From: Charina bottae
Taxonomy: Eukaryota > Chordata > Lepidosauria > Squamata > Charinaidae
Direction: 5' to 3'
Assembly (NCBI GenBank): GCA_023362775.1
Contig: JALMGJ010000006.1
Span: 59,301,501 to 59,365,500 of the forward strand
DNA: 64,000 nucleotides
The translations under genes and the position numbers were made by a program. The notes under the pieces were generated by a model. The model was given only the letters and a program-made list of their open reading frames with translations, was not told the DNA's origin and searched no databases. Below, piece after piece: positions 54,828-64,000 of this stretch; the first letter of the stretch is position 1; each line of letters opens with the position of its first letter.

Positions 54828-55312
54828 AGACGCGGTGGCTCAGCAGGTTAAACCGCTGAAGCTGTAGGGCTGCCGGTCGGAAGGTCGGCAGTTCAAATCC
54901 CCGCGCAACGAGGTGAGCTCTCGTTGCTAGTCCCAGCTCCTGTCGACCCAAACAGTTTGAAAGCTTGCAAGTAGATAAATTGGGTACCACCTTAAGTGGG
55001 AAAATATGCTGGCCTCCTGTCGGGGGTCGGTATCCACCAGACGGAAGATCTCTTCGAATGGCGGCGGTTACGATAGATCCCGGAAGCAACAACATCTACA
55101 GGACGTCAGCAGCCGGCTCCAACGCAAGGCACCCTGGGACTTGTAGTCCGGAAGCCAGGAAGAGTCGGTTCCCTTACCCCCTCCCCTTGCGCGTGGATTA
55201 GAAAAAACATTGTATAACTGAAATGTATAAACGATATATGTAAGCCGCCCAGAGTCCTCCGCTAGGGAGGAAATGGGCGGGGTATAAATACAAGTATAAA
55301 TAAATAAATTAG
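54828..55312 (+). mobile_element. Composite tRNA-derived SINE with CR1/L2-like tail
   Basis: The tRNA-like head is cgcggtggctcagcaggtta, with B-box gttcaaatccc. The body shares agtttgaaagcttgcaagta and gggtaccacc with Sauria SINEs. A unique GC-rich middle (about 55010-55200) follows. The tail is gtaagccgcccagagtcctc...atgggcggggtataaat plus (AAAT)n, as in LINE-derived tails at 6245 and 42085. A short attag duplication may flank it. It is about 485 bp, long for a SINE. Confidence 0.75.
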
Positions 55313-55895
55313 CCCACCAGTAAATGTTCTTCTTACCTTTAGATTCTTGACCTTGGAGAGTTCTTTTCCTATAATATGCATTTCATGCTTTGGAACTGAT
55401 GCTGGTAATTGGACTCAAAAGATATTCCATCTATGCTTAATTGGTATTTATTGTGTTTGAAGCAGCTTATCAAGACTGAAGCCAATTTTTGTGATAGGCT
55501 GTGCCTTGAGTCTTAACACAGAAAGTCAAGCAGAGGTCAAATGAACGAAAGACAGAAGACAGGAGTAAGTATGGCCTGACGGTTAAGTATCAAACATGGC
55601 AAACAATGACTAATAGCAACATTCTATTTGTGTCTCCTCAGAAGGGAGCCCTTTGGAGTTCAGGGTGAGCTCTTTCAGATAAATAGGTATAAGATGTTAT
55701 CTTTCTTCAATAAACATGGTAGGATAATGAAGACCTGGCTTTCCCCCCAGATGTTGGGGTCATGATGATAGCAGAGCCAGCATGTTAGAGAAATGTTTAT
55801 GGGGACAACTGGGTTTTTTAATTGGTTCTTCTTTGTTTATTATATGTTTATCTTTTTGTTCACCATTCAGGATTACATCGGTTATATACATTTGT

Positions 55896-55899
55896 GAAA

Positions 55900-55973
<74 letters not shown>
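55896..55973. repeat. (AAAT)n-(AGTT)n compound microsatellite
   Basis: About ten aaat units pass directly into nine agtt units, which may reflect conversion between two AT-rich motifs. Confidence 0.9.
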
Positions 55974-56507
55974 ATTTGGTTCGGCAAATGGAAAGCAAAG
56001 GGGCAGATGCAGAAACATAGTTAAAGATGAGCTTAAGGCACATAAGATAAGGTAGGTTACATGGCTATTCTGCAGATACATTGCTTAGTCTCAGAAATAT
56101 AGTTTGAACAATATATAGCCAGCCAAGCCCCTCAAATTACATGGACCTGGTTTGGCTGATGAGCTGGAGTTCTATTGCTAACTAATGTATGAGTAATATT
56201 GCAACATAACAAAGACGGCATCAGTAATGCTGTTGTCTGACAGGAGGTAGTATAGTGTACAGACTGGCTCTTGGACTCTGGTTCCGAAATCCTTGATTTA
56301 AGTATCATGGCACCTTACATTTCCATGTAAATTCAATCTGCATTGAGTCCACTTGCCTTAGGATCTTAGTTAGAAGTTAGTTGTTATAGTTGGTTAGTTG
56401 GATGTTATAATTAGTTGCATGTGTTGTCTGCTACATTACTGTTAATGCTCAGCAGCACTTCAGCTAATAAATATATTTTGCTTTTGGCCAACAGATCTCC
56501 TTGATAT

Positions 56508-56580
56508 TTTCTAATATCTAGAGTATAGTCAGTTACAATGTCAGTTTCTAATATCTAGAGTATAGTCAGTTACAATGTTG
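56508..56580. repeat. 37-bp tandem duplication
   Basis: The unit tttctaatatctagag...cagttacaatgtcag occurs twice with a period of 37 bp; the second copy ends in acaatgt. Confidence 0.9.
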
Positions 56581-57404
56581 TCATGTACAATAATGTCAAA
56601 AGAAATAAGGCAGCTCCAAGGCAATCCAGTTGCCCAATCTGAAAATAAGCATGTCTAGGTGACAAGTCTAAACACTTGGGCACAAAGTAGTCTTGAACAT
56701 AATGGACATCTAGAACAGATTTATTATGCCATTCCCAATCAAATCAAGAATCAGAAAACTAGCAGTGAATCATCCCTAACTTTGTCCTCTACAGATATTT
56801 TGGATTACAAATCCCAGAATCCACATTTTATTCTTTCCAAATAAATACATATTTTATTTAAAATGTTTCTCAAAAGGTTTACAATATAATGATTAAATAA
56901 TAGGTATCTATTTTCTCAGTGGAGCATCTGAAATTAAGGGTTTCAGTTCGCTTGATCAAGTCTTAGTGTCATAAACACTAATGTTTATAACATGTCATAA
57001 ACACTAATGTTTATGATATCTCCAATATATGCTGTCATTAGACAGAGTCTACCATGGTAGAGATGGGCGGGGATAAATCCAAATAACAAATAAATAAATA
57101 AAATAAACAGATTAAAAAGGCAAAACTTTAAATGAACTCCCAGCCTGAAACCCCACACATATTGAAGAAAATGTGGCAGAATATTATACTGTCCTTTATC
57201 ATTCAAAGAGTACCGATATAATTATCCAAATATTGTGCAAGTGAACTTCCTGTTCCTCTTTTCCCCTGACCATCTCACTCTATTTGTGCCTGGAGGCCCT
57301 CAGATTCTGTGGAGCAGATCTGCAGGAGACTCCAGGGAAACTGTGTCATCAGATCTGCTGCATACAGTAGGTAGTTGGCCAAAACTGGATTCACCTATAG
57401 GTGG

Positions 57405-57479
57405 TGTTTTGTTTTGTTTTGTTTTGTTTTGTTTTGTTTTGTTTTGTTTTGTTTTGTTTTGTTTTGTTTTGTTTTGTTT
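57405..57479. repeat. (GTTTT)n microsatellite
   Basis: About 15 perfect units. Open frames across it are poly-VLFCF artefacts. Confidence 0.95.
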
Positions 57480-57984
57480 GTTCCCTTTGAGTCAGTGTTG
57501 ACTCCAAAACTCATTTTATTGATTAGTCGAATTGACCGTATCAATATAGCAAAATAAGATTAAAATATTAACAAAGCATAATCAAGGATACAGTAGTAAA
57601 GTAAAATAATAAAATAAGGTACATATATATGTGATCACAATACAAAGAGACAATAATCAGATGAGATAATCACCTTTACAGGATACCCCAATTTGTTCAA
57701 TATATTGGGATCCTAAAGCCCCAGTCTTCCGTATAAACGTAGCAATTCTACATACAATATATATATTGGTGCCCTGGAGAAAATAAGACAATCTAAAATT
57801 TGGGTCCCAGTACATTGTTCTTTCCAATAATGGAGATAAATATTTAAGCCTGATGGATGCATATAGTTGGCAATTAAACAGGATATGAGAAATATTTTCA
57901 ATATCAGGCGAACCGCATATACAAGTTCTCTCATAATATGGGATGTTATGAAAGCATCCATATTTGGCTATTTTTTTAGCTAGA
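57480..57984. other. No recognised feature
   Basis: This is AT-rich DNA. The 82-codon minus-strand frame (57713-57961) has no clear domain, though the region could be old LINE sequence. Confidence 0.45.
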
Positions 57985-58110
57985 CTTTCAGAAGTGGCTT
58001 GCCATCGCCACCTTCTTCCTAGGGCTAAGAGAGGGGGACTGGCCTAAGGTCACCCAGCTGGCTTTGTGTCTAGCCTGGTGCCTTAACTGCTACCCCAAAC
58101 TGGCTTTCTA
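57985..58110 (-). mobile_element. tRNA-derived SINE fragment (BovB-type family)
   Basis: The antisense partial copy has cagaagtggcttgccatcgc, the body complement ggtcacccagctggctttg, and head complement ccttaactgctaccccaaac. A small deletion lies between body and head. Confidence 0.8.
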
Positions 58111-58208
58111 CACCCAACTCTTTAATATGAAACAATGCCAAAATATTTTTTTGTTTGTTCATTACTACTAGAATGTATACTGTGGCAATACTGAGGTATC
58201 CTATAGTA

Positions 58209-58471
58209 CAGAGCTTTCCAAACTGTGTGTCGTGACACAAAAGTGTGTCGCTACACACAGTCTGGTGTGTCACCACACAACCCGGAAGCGCTGATCATCA
58301 TCAGCGCTTCCGTGTTTTCCCGCGGCGACACACCAACAGCAGTGCGCAAAAACCCGAAAGCGGCAGCAGCACTTCCGGGTTTTTGCGCGCTGCTGCACTT
58401 CCAGGTTTTCCCGCGGCGACACACCAACGCCGGTTGGTGTGTCGCCGCGGGAAAAACTTTGGAAAGCCCTG
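58209..58471. mobile_element. hAT MITE (263 bp) with multiple hairpins
   Basis: It starts cagagctttccaaactgtg and ends ...aactttggaaagccctg, and is flanked by the exact 8-bp duplication ctatagta (58201-58208 and 58472-58479). The interior holds three nested-palindrome units. One is a 12-bp stem at 58284-58311, one pairs gcgcaaaaacccg with cgggtttttgcgc, and one is a perfect 23-bp stem with a 4-nt loop at 58406-58455. It has no coding capacity. The TIRs are shared with 16026 and 62055. Confidence 0.93.
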
Positions 58472-58479
58472 CTATAGTA

Positions 58480-60918
58480 CCTCGTAGCTCAAACATTTTA
58501 AGTGATTGTGAGTAGTAAATATAGGTGCAACAATCTGTTCAACAGAATTTGCATATAAGTTTTTAGTGGCATAGTTAAAGAACTAATTTCTTCTGAATTA
58601 GGTTGGTGCATATACTTTTTACTTATGAATTGTTAAACCTAAGAATCTCCACATTTTCATGTTGTTTTCACTTGGTTGGTCTTTTTGGAATATTAATTCA
58701 GTACTCATCTGCATTATTCAAATTAATCCATGAATTATGCATGTACACAGACTTACCACTGTTTCACACTTGTGGATTGATATATTAAATCTCAAATTCC
58801 AAGCATGTTTAAATATCTCCAATATATGCTGTTATTAGTCTGCCAAATGCATTAGAATTATTTACAATATAAAACAATTGGAATCCCACACACTTTTAAA
58901 GTACACCAAGTTTTCCAGGCTCTTTTTTTAAAAGCTGCTATAATATAATATAGTAGCAGAAAAGTAAATTACAGAAGGGGAAAAATCCATTTCCATGTTA
59001 ATGGACCATGCTCATGAACTGTAAGCATCCTCTTGGAGAGCAAATAGAGTTTTTAATATTTTAAAAACTCACTTCTGAGAATAAAGGTTATATTAAAAGT
59101 ACTCTTGGTAAGGCATTTATACAGCTAACTTTATATATTTCCCTTTTTAAAAAATTGCTTAGTTCTGACAGGAAAATATAAAATGAAAGACCAAGGACTA
59201 ACCAAAGAAAAGCAACTTTTTACTTCAGTGGATTTTATTTCATTTGAAAACCTTTTAATTTTCCCTGCAAGAGCGTTCCTAAAGATCAAACAAAAGTTGC
59301 AACTTTCTATGCATGACAATTGACAACCATCTCCTTTACTACTATAATTAAATCTTTCCTTAAAGTGGAATGGTAGAGAGAAAAGCTTACAGATATTTTT
59401 AAACATATCTATGAAAGGAAAAGGCATGTGTGTGTGTGTGTAGTAGTAGTAGTAGTAGTAGTACAGTAGTAGTAGAAATAGTTGTAGTAGTAGTGGAATG
59501 CTTTAGGCTGCAAGGCTGCATCTTAGGATCCCTGGAAGAACATCACAAGGACTTTGGGTTCATTGGATTTTTCTTCCTCTGAGTTTGGAGAGTGTTCTCA
59601 GAGAGAGAAATCTAAGCTTGGATACCCTCATCCAGCCCAATAACTATTTCCACATAGTTACTTTCTCAATGGCAAAGCACTTTCTTTTCAAAAAGAACTT
59701 ATGGCACAGTAGCCCCTACATCTCCCATTCCCATGCCTCCAGTTCCAGGGGAATAAAATAGACTTTTTTCTCCTCGATGGGGAAGAAATCACTCTCTTCT
59801 GCTCTACCAGTTTTTCTTCAGCGATGCTTAGGCAAACCAGAGCAGCTCCAAGTGCATGTGCTCTGGCTGAACATTAGGACTGTTCTGCCTGTTGGATTAT
59901 TTTGGCTTATTGTTGGAAGTCACCAAGTATTAAATACAACTGACTTACAAAAATCGTATTTGTAAAATACTTCTTTATTTATCCTGCTAATGTGATATAA
60001 ATAATAAATAAATAAATAAATAATGTCACTAGTTTAAAATGAGATTTACTATGACTAATAAGTTTCGAATCAAATAGCAAAAGACACGTTCCTTCTCAAA
60101 CTATACATTTCTGTTTAACCATTTTTTCTTCATTATATGTGTTTTGGTGCACAGGATTTACACTGATACTTAGAAACTAACTAAATAAGCCCTCTACTGA
60201 GTTATCTACAATATTTACAGATTGTGCATATGCAGCCATAACTATTTGCTTATAATTTTTTACCTGGAAACCAACACTGTTTCAAAGTTCTCTTATGTTT
60301 AGAGTGCAAGTTTAAGGAATAGACAAAATGCTCACTTCATGTGTGAATCAGATTCTTGTTTTCAGTGTTTTCCTTATTCAGTGGGGAATAAGGGGCTTTG
60401 AGGGAGCTTCCTAGGCATGGCATCACCATTCAGTATTGTTGGCCAACTGTCAGAATCCATGCTTCCAAACAAGTTGCCCTTGGACTGACACCTTATCCGT
60501 TAAGTTCCTTATGTTCTTTGGACCCTTCATCTTTTGGGAAGACAAGCTTGTTTAGAGACAGCTGTATAATCAGAAGGAGACTTTCAATGTGCAAGAGTTC
60601 CAGAGAAACAAATCAGAGACTGGAGATTTATGGTGAGGGGGGTTGATTTATTTTGACCCACCCACTGTGCCTCAAGTTAATTAAAATTTATTTCAAATGA
60701 CTATCAACAATTCTTCTTGGAATTGAGCTGGACTTGAGTACATTACTGGAACAGCCCATTTGAAAGAGCTCCCTATGTGCAAAAGGATTATCTGAAGGAG
60801 AGAATACATAACTATGGACTTCCAAGGTATATTAGGTTACACAAGAAATCCTGAATTTGGGCCCACCTTCGTGCATTTGTTGTAGGCATTTTAATTTCTT
60901 CCTATTTTATTGAAATGG
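58480..60918. other. No recognised feature apart from simple repeats
   Basis: The interval has (TG)n then (TAG)n at about 59428-59475 and (AAAT)n at about 60003-60023. The rest is AT-rich and unassigned. Confidence 0.55.
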
Positions 60919-60931
60919 TAGGATACTGTTA

Positions 60932-61266
60932 GGGGCGTGGTGGCTCAGCGGGTAAGATGCCAGGCTTGTCGATCGGAAGATTGCAAGTTCGGAGGTTCGA
61001 ATCCCTAGCCCTGCGTGCGGAGTGAGCTCCCGCACTAGCTCCAGCTCTTGCCAACCTAGCAATTCGAAAGCATGCAAATGCAAGTAGATGAATAGGTACC
61101 ACTTCAGTGGGTAGGTAACAGCGTTCCGCGCATGCCATGCGGCCACATGACCGTGGAAGCGTCTTCGGACAACGCTGGCTCTTCGGCTAACAAACGGAGA
61201 TGAGCACCGGCCCCTAGAGTCGGACACGACTGCACAAATGTGCGGGGGGAACCTTTACCTTTACCT
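60932..61266 (+). mobile_element. Sauria-type SINE, full length
   Basis: It is complete, with tRNA head gtggctcagcgggtaagatg and B-box ggttcgaatcc. The body is gcaattcgaaagcatgcaaa and gtcttcggacaacgctgg. The tail is cctagagtcggacacgactg and (ACCTTT)n. It is flanked by the 13-bp duplication taggatactgtta (60919-60931 and 61267-61279). The perfect long duplication suggests a recent insertion. Confidence 0.95.
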
Positions 61267-61279
61267 TAGGATACTGTTA

Positions 61280-61331
61280 TCCATATGCAAAATAGCTTAT
61301 GGACAAATGTCAAGCTGTTCTTTTCTACACC

Positions 61332-61362
<31 letters not shown>

Positions 61363-62046
61363 AATACACATTTATTTATTTAAGATATTTAAAAAAAAAA
61401 GATTTGCCAAATGGTTAGAAATCAAAAACAGTTTCTTTTGCAGGAAAAGAACACAAATCTGAACTTTAAAGGTCAGGTACTGACATCTTGGTTGTTTACT
61501 AAGAACCAGCACCTCTTAATATTTTCTCTGCCATATTAATAATTTAAAAACAGAGGAATGATTATTCCCAATAACTGTAGCATTGTCTCTCTTATGTTAC
61601 ATGCCATTTTTAGTTCAGTACATTGTTACATTTTCCCTTTCTTTAGAAGTCAATACTAATAATGTTAACATGGTTCTCTTTGGGTTTTTTTGTTATTAAA
61701 ACATCAATAATACATTTATTCTATCTATTAATTCCTCAAAACAATTACGTAATATATCTCATGGCAAGATTTTCAATACATCAAGTTTTAACATGCTGTT
61801 TTCGCCTATCAATATTGGTCCACCAACAATTTATCTGATGACTTCATGCCTTTTAGATCAGTTCATTCTTAACACAAACTTCTTTATGCCCAAGGTTTCA
61901 TTGTCAAATTAAGATCAAACTTCTGAAGCCTTTTTTACTTTATAAACTAATAGTGATTCAGAACTTCTACTGTGCTCTGATATAGCCTCATGATGGAGTT
62001 CCGTGCAAAGGACAGAATGGAGAGTTGCAGCAAGAACAAACTGAAT
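61280..62046. other. No recognised feature apart from (CA)n
   Basis: A (CA)n tract lies at about 61336-61362. The rest is AT-rich. Confidence 0.55.
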
Positions 62047-62054
62047 ATATAGTA

Positions 62055-62367
62055 CAGAGTTTTCCAAACTGTGTTGGGACACGTTAGTGTGTCGGCTGCA
62101 GTGTCTGGGTGTGTCGCGGCTGCTGCTGCCTCCAAGCCCTGCCAGGATTCCGCGCAGGTCCTAGTGCCTGCCTTGTGCTTTGCTGCCTCCAAACCTGCTG
62201 TGATTCCACGCAGGTCCTAGTGCCTGCCTTGTGCCTTGCTGCCTCCAAACCTGCTGTGATTCTGCACAGGTCCTAGTGCCTCCCTTGTGCCCTGCTGTAA
62301 GAGTGTGTCACGAAATGATGCATGTCTAAAAGGTGTGTCACCAACATGAAAAGTTTGGAAAGCTCTG
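62055..62367. mobile_element. hAT MITE (313 bp) with internal tandem repeat
   Basis: It starts cagagttttccaaactgtg and ends ...aaaagtttggaaagctctg. It is flanked by the exact 8-bp duplication atatagta (62047-62054 and 62368-62375). The interior contains three copies of a 56-57-bp unit. The TIR family is that of 16026 and 58209, but the interior is unrelated. Confidence 0.93.
62125..62293. repeat. 56-57-bp tandem repeat, three copies, in hAT MITE
   Basis: The unit starts gctgcctccaa at 62125, 62182 and 62238 and continues gattc...caggtcctagtgcctgcctt. Copies 2 and 3 are more alike than copy 1. Confidence 0.92.
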
Positions 62368-62375
62368 ATATAGTA

Positions 62376-64000
62376 GTTAGGAGGAACAAGCAAGCTGAAG
62401 ACAGATATCAGGCTGTTGGTCCAATTGGGATGCCAAGATATGGGAAACTGTCAACAATCACTGGGCATTGCCACAAGTGGATACTAAAAGCCATTCACCT
62501 TCCTTCCTATCATGTGTGCTAAGGCCAAATCTCTGCTTTTGTGTGACCCAGGCATTCTTCTTTCTTTACACAACTGCAGGCTCACGTTTACAGAACCCAA
62601 TGCACCCACTTATATATAACAGACCATCAACTCTGTCTTCCTATAAAAACCTTCACTCAAAATGCATAATAATGTTTTTGAAAAGATTGAAAGGATTTAT
62701 TTAGCTATTGTACAAAGAAAATATGCCTGATGGAGCTGAATTTGTGAAGCTATCTCATTTCTTCTGTTTAATTGACCAAATCTATTTGGAAGGAGTACAT
62801 TAAAATCTACAGTACATTTACTTTATGTAGGACAGACCTGTACCCTTTTCAGTTCCATAGCTTGAGGTACAGCTGACAGGTTTAATTATTCCCCATTTTG
62901 CTGCTTCTCATTAGTTTACTTTGAGTTCAGTATGTATTATGACAGGTAAATTGCTCAACACACTGTATTATTTCTAGGATGGTTATTTCTGACATCAACT
63001 ACTTAAAAATAAGAATAATGTTTAGCCTAGTATTCACAAATATTCTTAACTCTCTTGTCCTCCAGTTCCTTTGCCCTAGCATGGTGAAGAATATGGGTAT
63101 ACAATTTAGTGCTACCAGTGATGTGGAACAGTATGTACCTCAATCAAAGTCTACTCTTGAGCTCTTTAAAACTGAATCCCACTTTCTCAAACAATGTGAT
63201 TGACATAAAGGCCAGTTCACATAACCAAATTAGCGCTTTGAGAACATGCACAATTTAGCATGTTTAAGCAGTATTATTCTTTGATATTCTCAGACACCAG
63301 ATCAAAACCAATTCTGTAAGACGGGAATGTTCATTCAACATTATAGTCCTTTGATTGGTTTTCTTGTATGAATTAATCAACTTAGACTGATGCTCTTCCA
63401 AAATAATAAGCATGACCTCCTAAAATTTCCTAGAATGGAGCCCAATACATGTGGAGAAAACCAGATTGGGAACATCCCATATGGCAAACATTTGGTGGTC
63501 TTAGAGAAAGCAATTTTTTTAACAGGAAGAGACCAGAGCACGGTAGCAAAACACAGGCTTTGCATGCAGATGGTTACAGGTCCATTCCATTTTTCCTAGT
63601 TGGTGGGATTTGGGCAACAGTACATTGGCTTGCAAGGTCATCTCTAAATTAGATATCCTAGCTTGCATAAAATAGCAAGAAGGTGATTGGCATAAAACTG
63701 AGCTTTGGTTACAATTCTGATATACTGTCAGCCTTCCCAGGTAGACCAGACAGGAAACACGACCCAGATGAGCTAATTCTACTTTACTGTAAGGCTACAT
63801 TAACAGAATCTTGCAAGTCTGAAAGTACAAATGTCTCACCGTCTCTTTTTACAGCCTGATTAGTTAGGGAGGTTCCTTTCTGAGTTTCTTTCTCTGCCCA
63901 TTATGCAGCTGCGGGCTCCCCTCTCTTATCTGATCGTTCCCTAGGCAGCATCTCTTCCCCCCATCTCCCAAGGTCATTCCAACATACCATTACATATGCT
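62376..64000. other. No recognised feature
   Basis: This is AT-rich DNA to the window end with only short domain-free ORFs. No repeat family was identified. Confidence 0.55.

Larger units (their letters stand above)
55313..57404. other. Mostly unrecognised, with simple repeats
   Basis: The interval contains (AAAT)n then (AGTT)n at 55896-55973, and a direct tandem duplication at 56508-56580. A short tail-like gatgggcggggataaat with (AAAT)n lies at about 57063-57105. A stretch around 56240-56500 with aataaat resembles an LTR end, but no matched ends were found. Confidence 0.5.

Noticed and set aside
56240..56580. Possible LTR end with aataaat and a nearby 37-bp duplication
   Set aside because: No matched termini. 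The duplication is a simple tandem copy.
57235..57557. Frames with repeated VLFCF
   Set aside because: They are translations of the (GTTTT)n microsatellite.

Overview
The window looks like intergenic DNA from a squamate reptile (lizard or snake). I recognise no host protein-coding exon, tRNA gene or rRNA gene. The organism call rests on the repeats. There are four BovB (RTE-clade) LINE copies, Sauria-type SINEs ending in (ACCTTT)n, other tRNA-derived SINE families, AT-rich L1 fragments, an R2/R4-like LINE, Penelope-like elements (PLEs), a CR1 3' end, hAT MITEs and solo LTRs. This mixture, in an AT-rich background full of microsatellites, is typical of squamates.

Layout. 0-5 kb: a PLE-derived remnant with a hammerhead-ribozyme-like fold, a BovB 3' end, and a 1.8-kb L1-like element with one 158-codon ORF and no reverse transcriptase. 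7.85-10.5 kb: a GC-rich non-autonomous hAT transposon with perfect 8-bp target duplications, carrying a long hairpin and a ten-copy ~205-bp tandem array whose monomers are themselves hairpins. 11-17 kb: SINEs, one split by a solo LTR, and a 273-bp hAT MITE. 17-19 kb: an L1 copy with an inverted 5' piece. 22-30 kb: a CR1 end, a second PLE remnant with an antisense hammerhead fold, SINEs and a BovB 3' fragment. 32-41 kb: a nest of retroelements. An L1-like element is split by a PLE that is split in turn by a solo LTR. Next to it an L1 ORF2 is split by a BovB copy with an internal deletion. 44.7-45.9 kb: an R4-like LINE fragment split by a third solo LTR, then a perfect 34-bp palindrome. 49-62 kb: SINEs, a LINE remnant, microsatellites and two further hAT MITEs.

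How the parts relate. BovB, the Sauria SINEs and one SINE family share a similar 3' end, as expected if BovB machinery mobilised the SINEs. Another SINE family has the same tRNA head and body but a different tail. The hAT MITEs share TIRs but have different, hairpin-rich or tandemly repeated interiors. Three separate PLE-type segments each carry a CUGAAGA...stem II...GAAA hammerhead core.

All coordinates, duplications and pairings were read by eye. Family names come from recognition, not database search. Edges of old elements are approximate.
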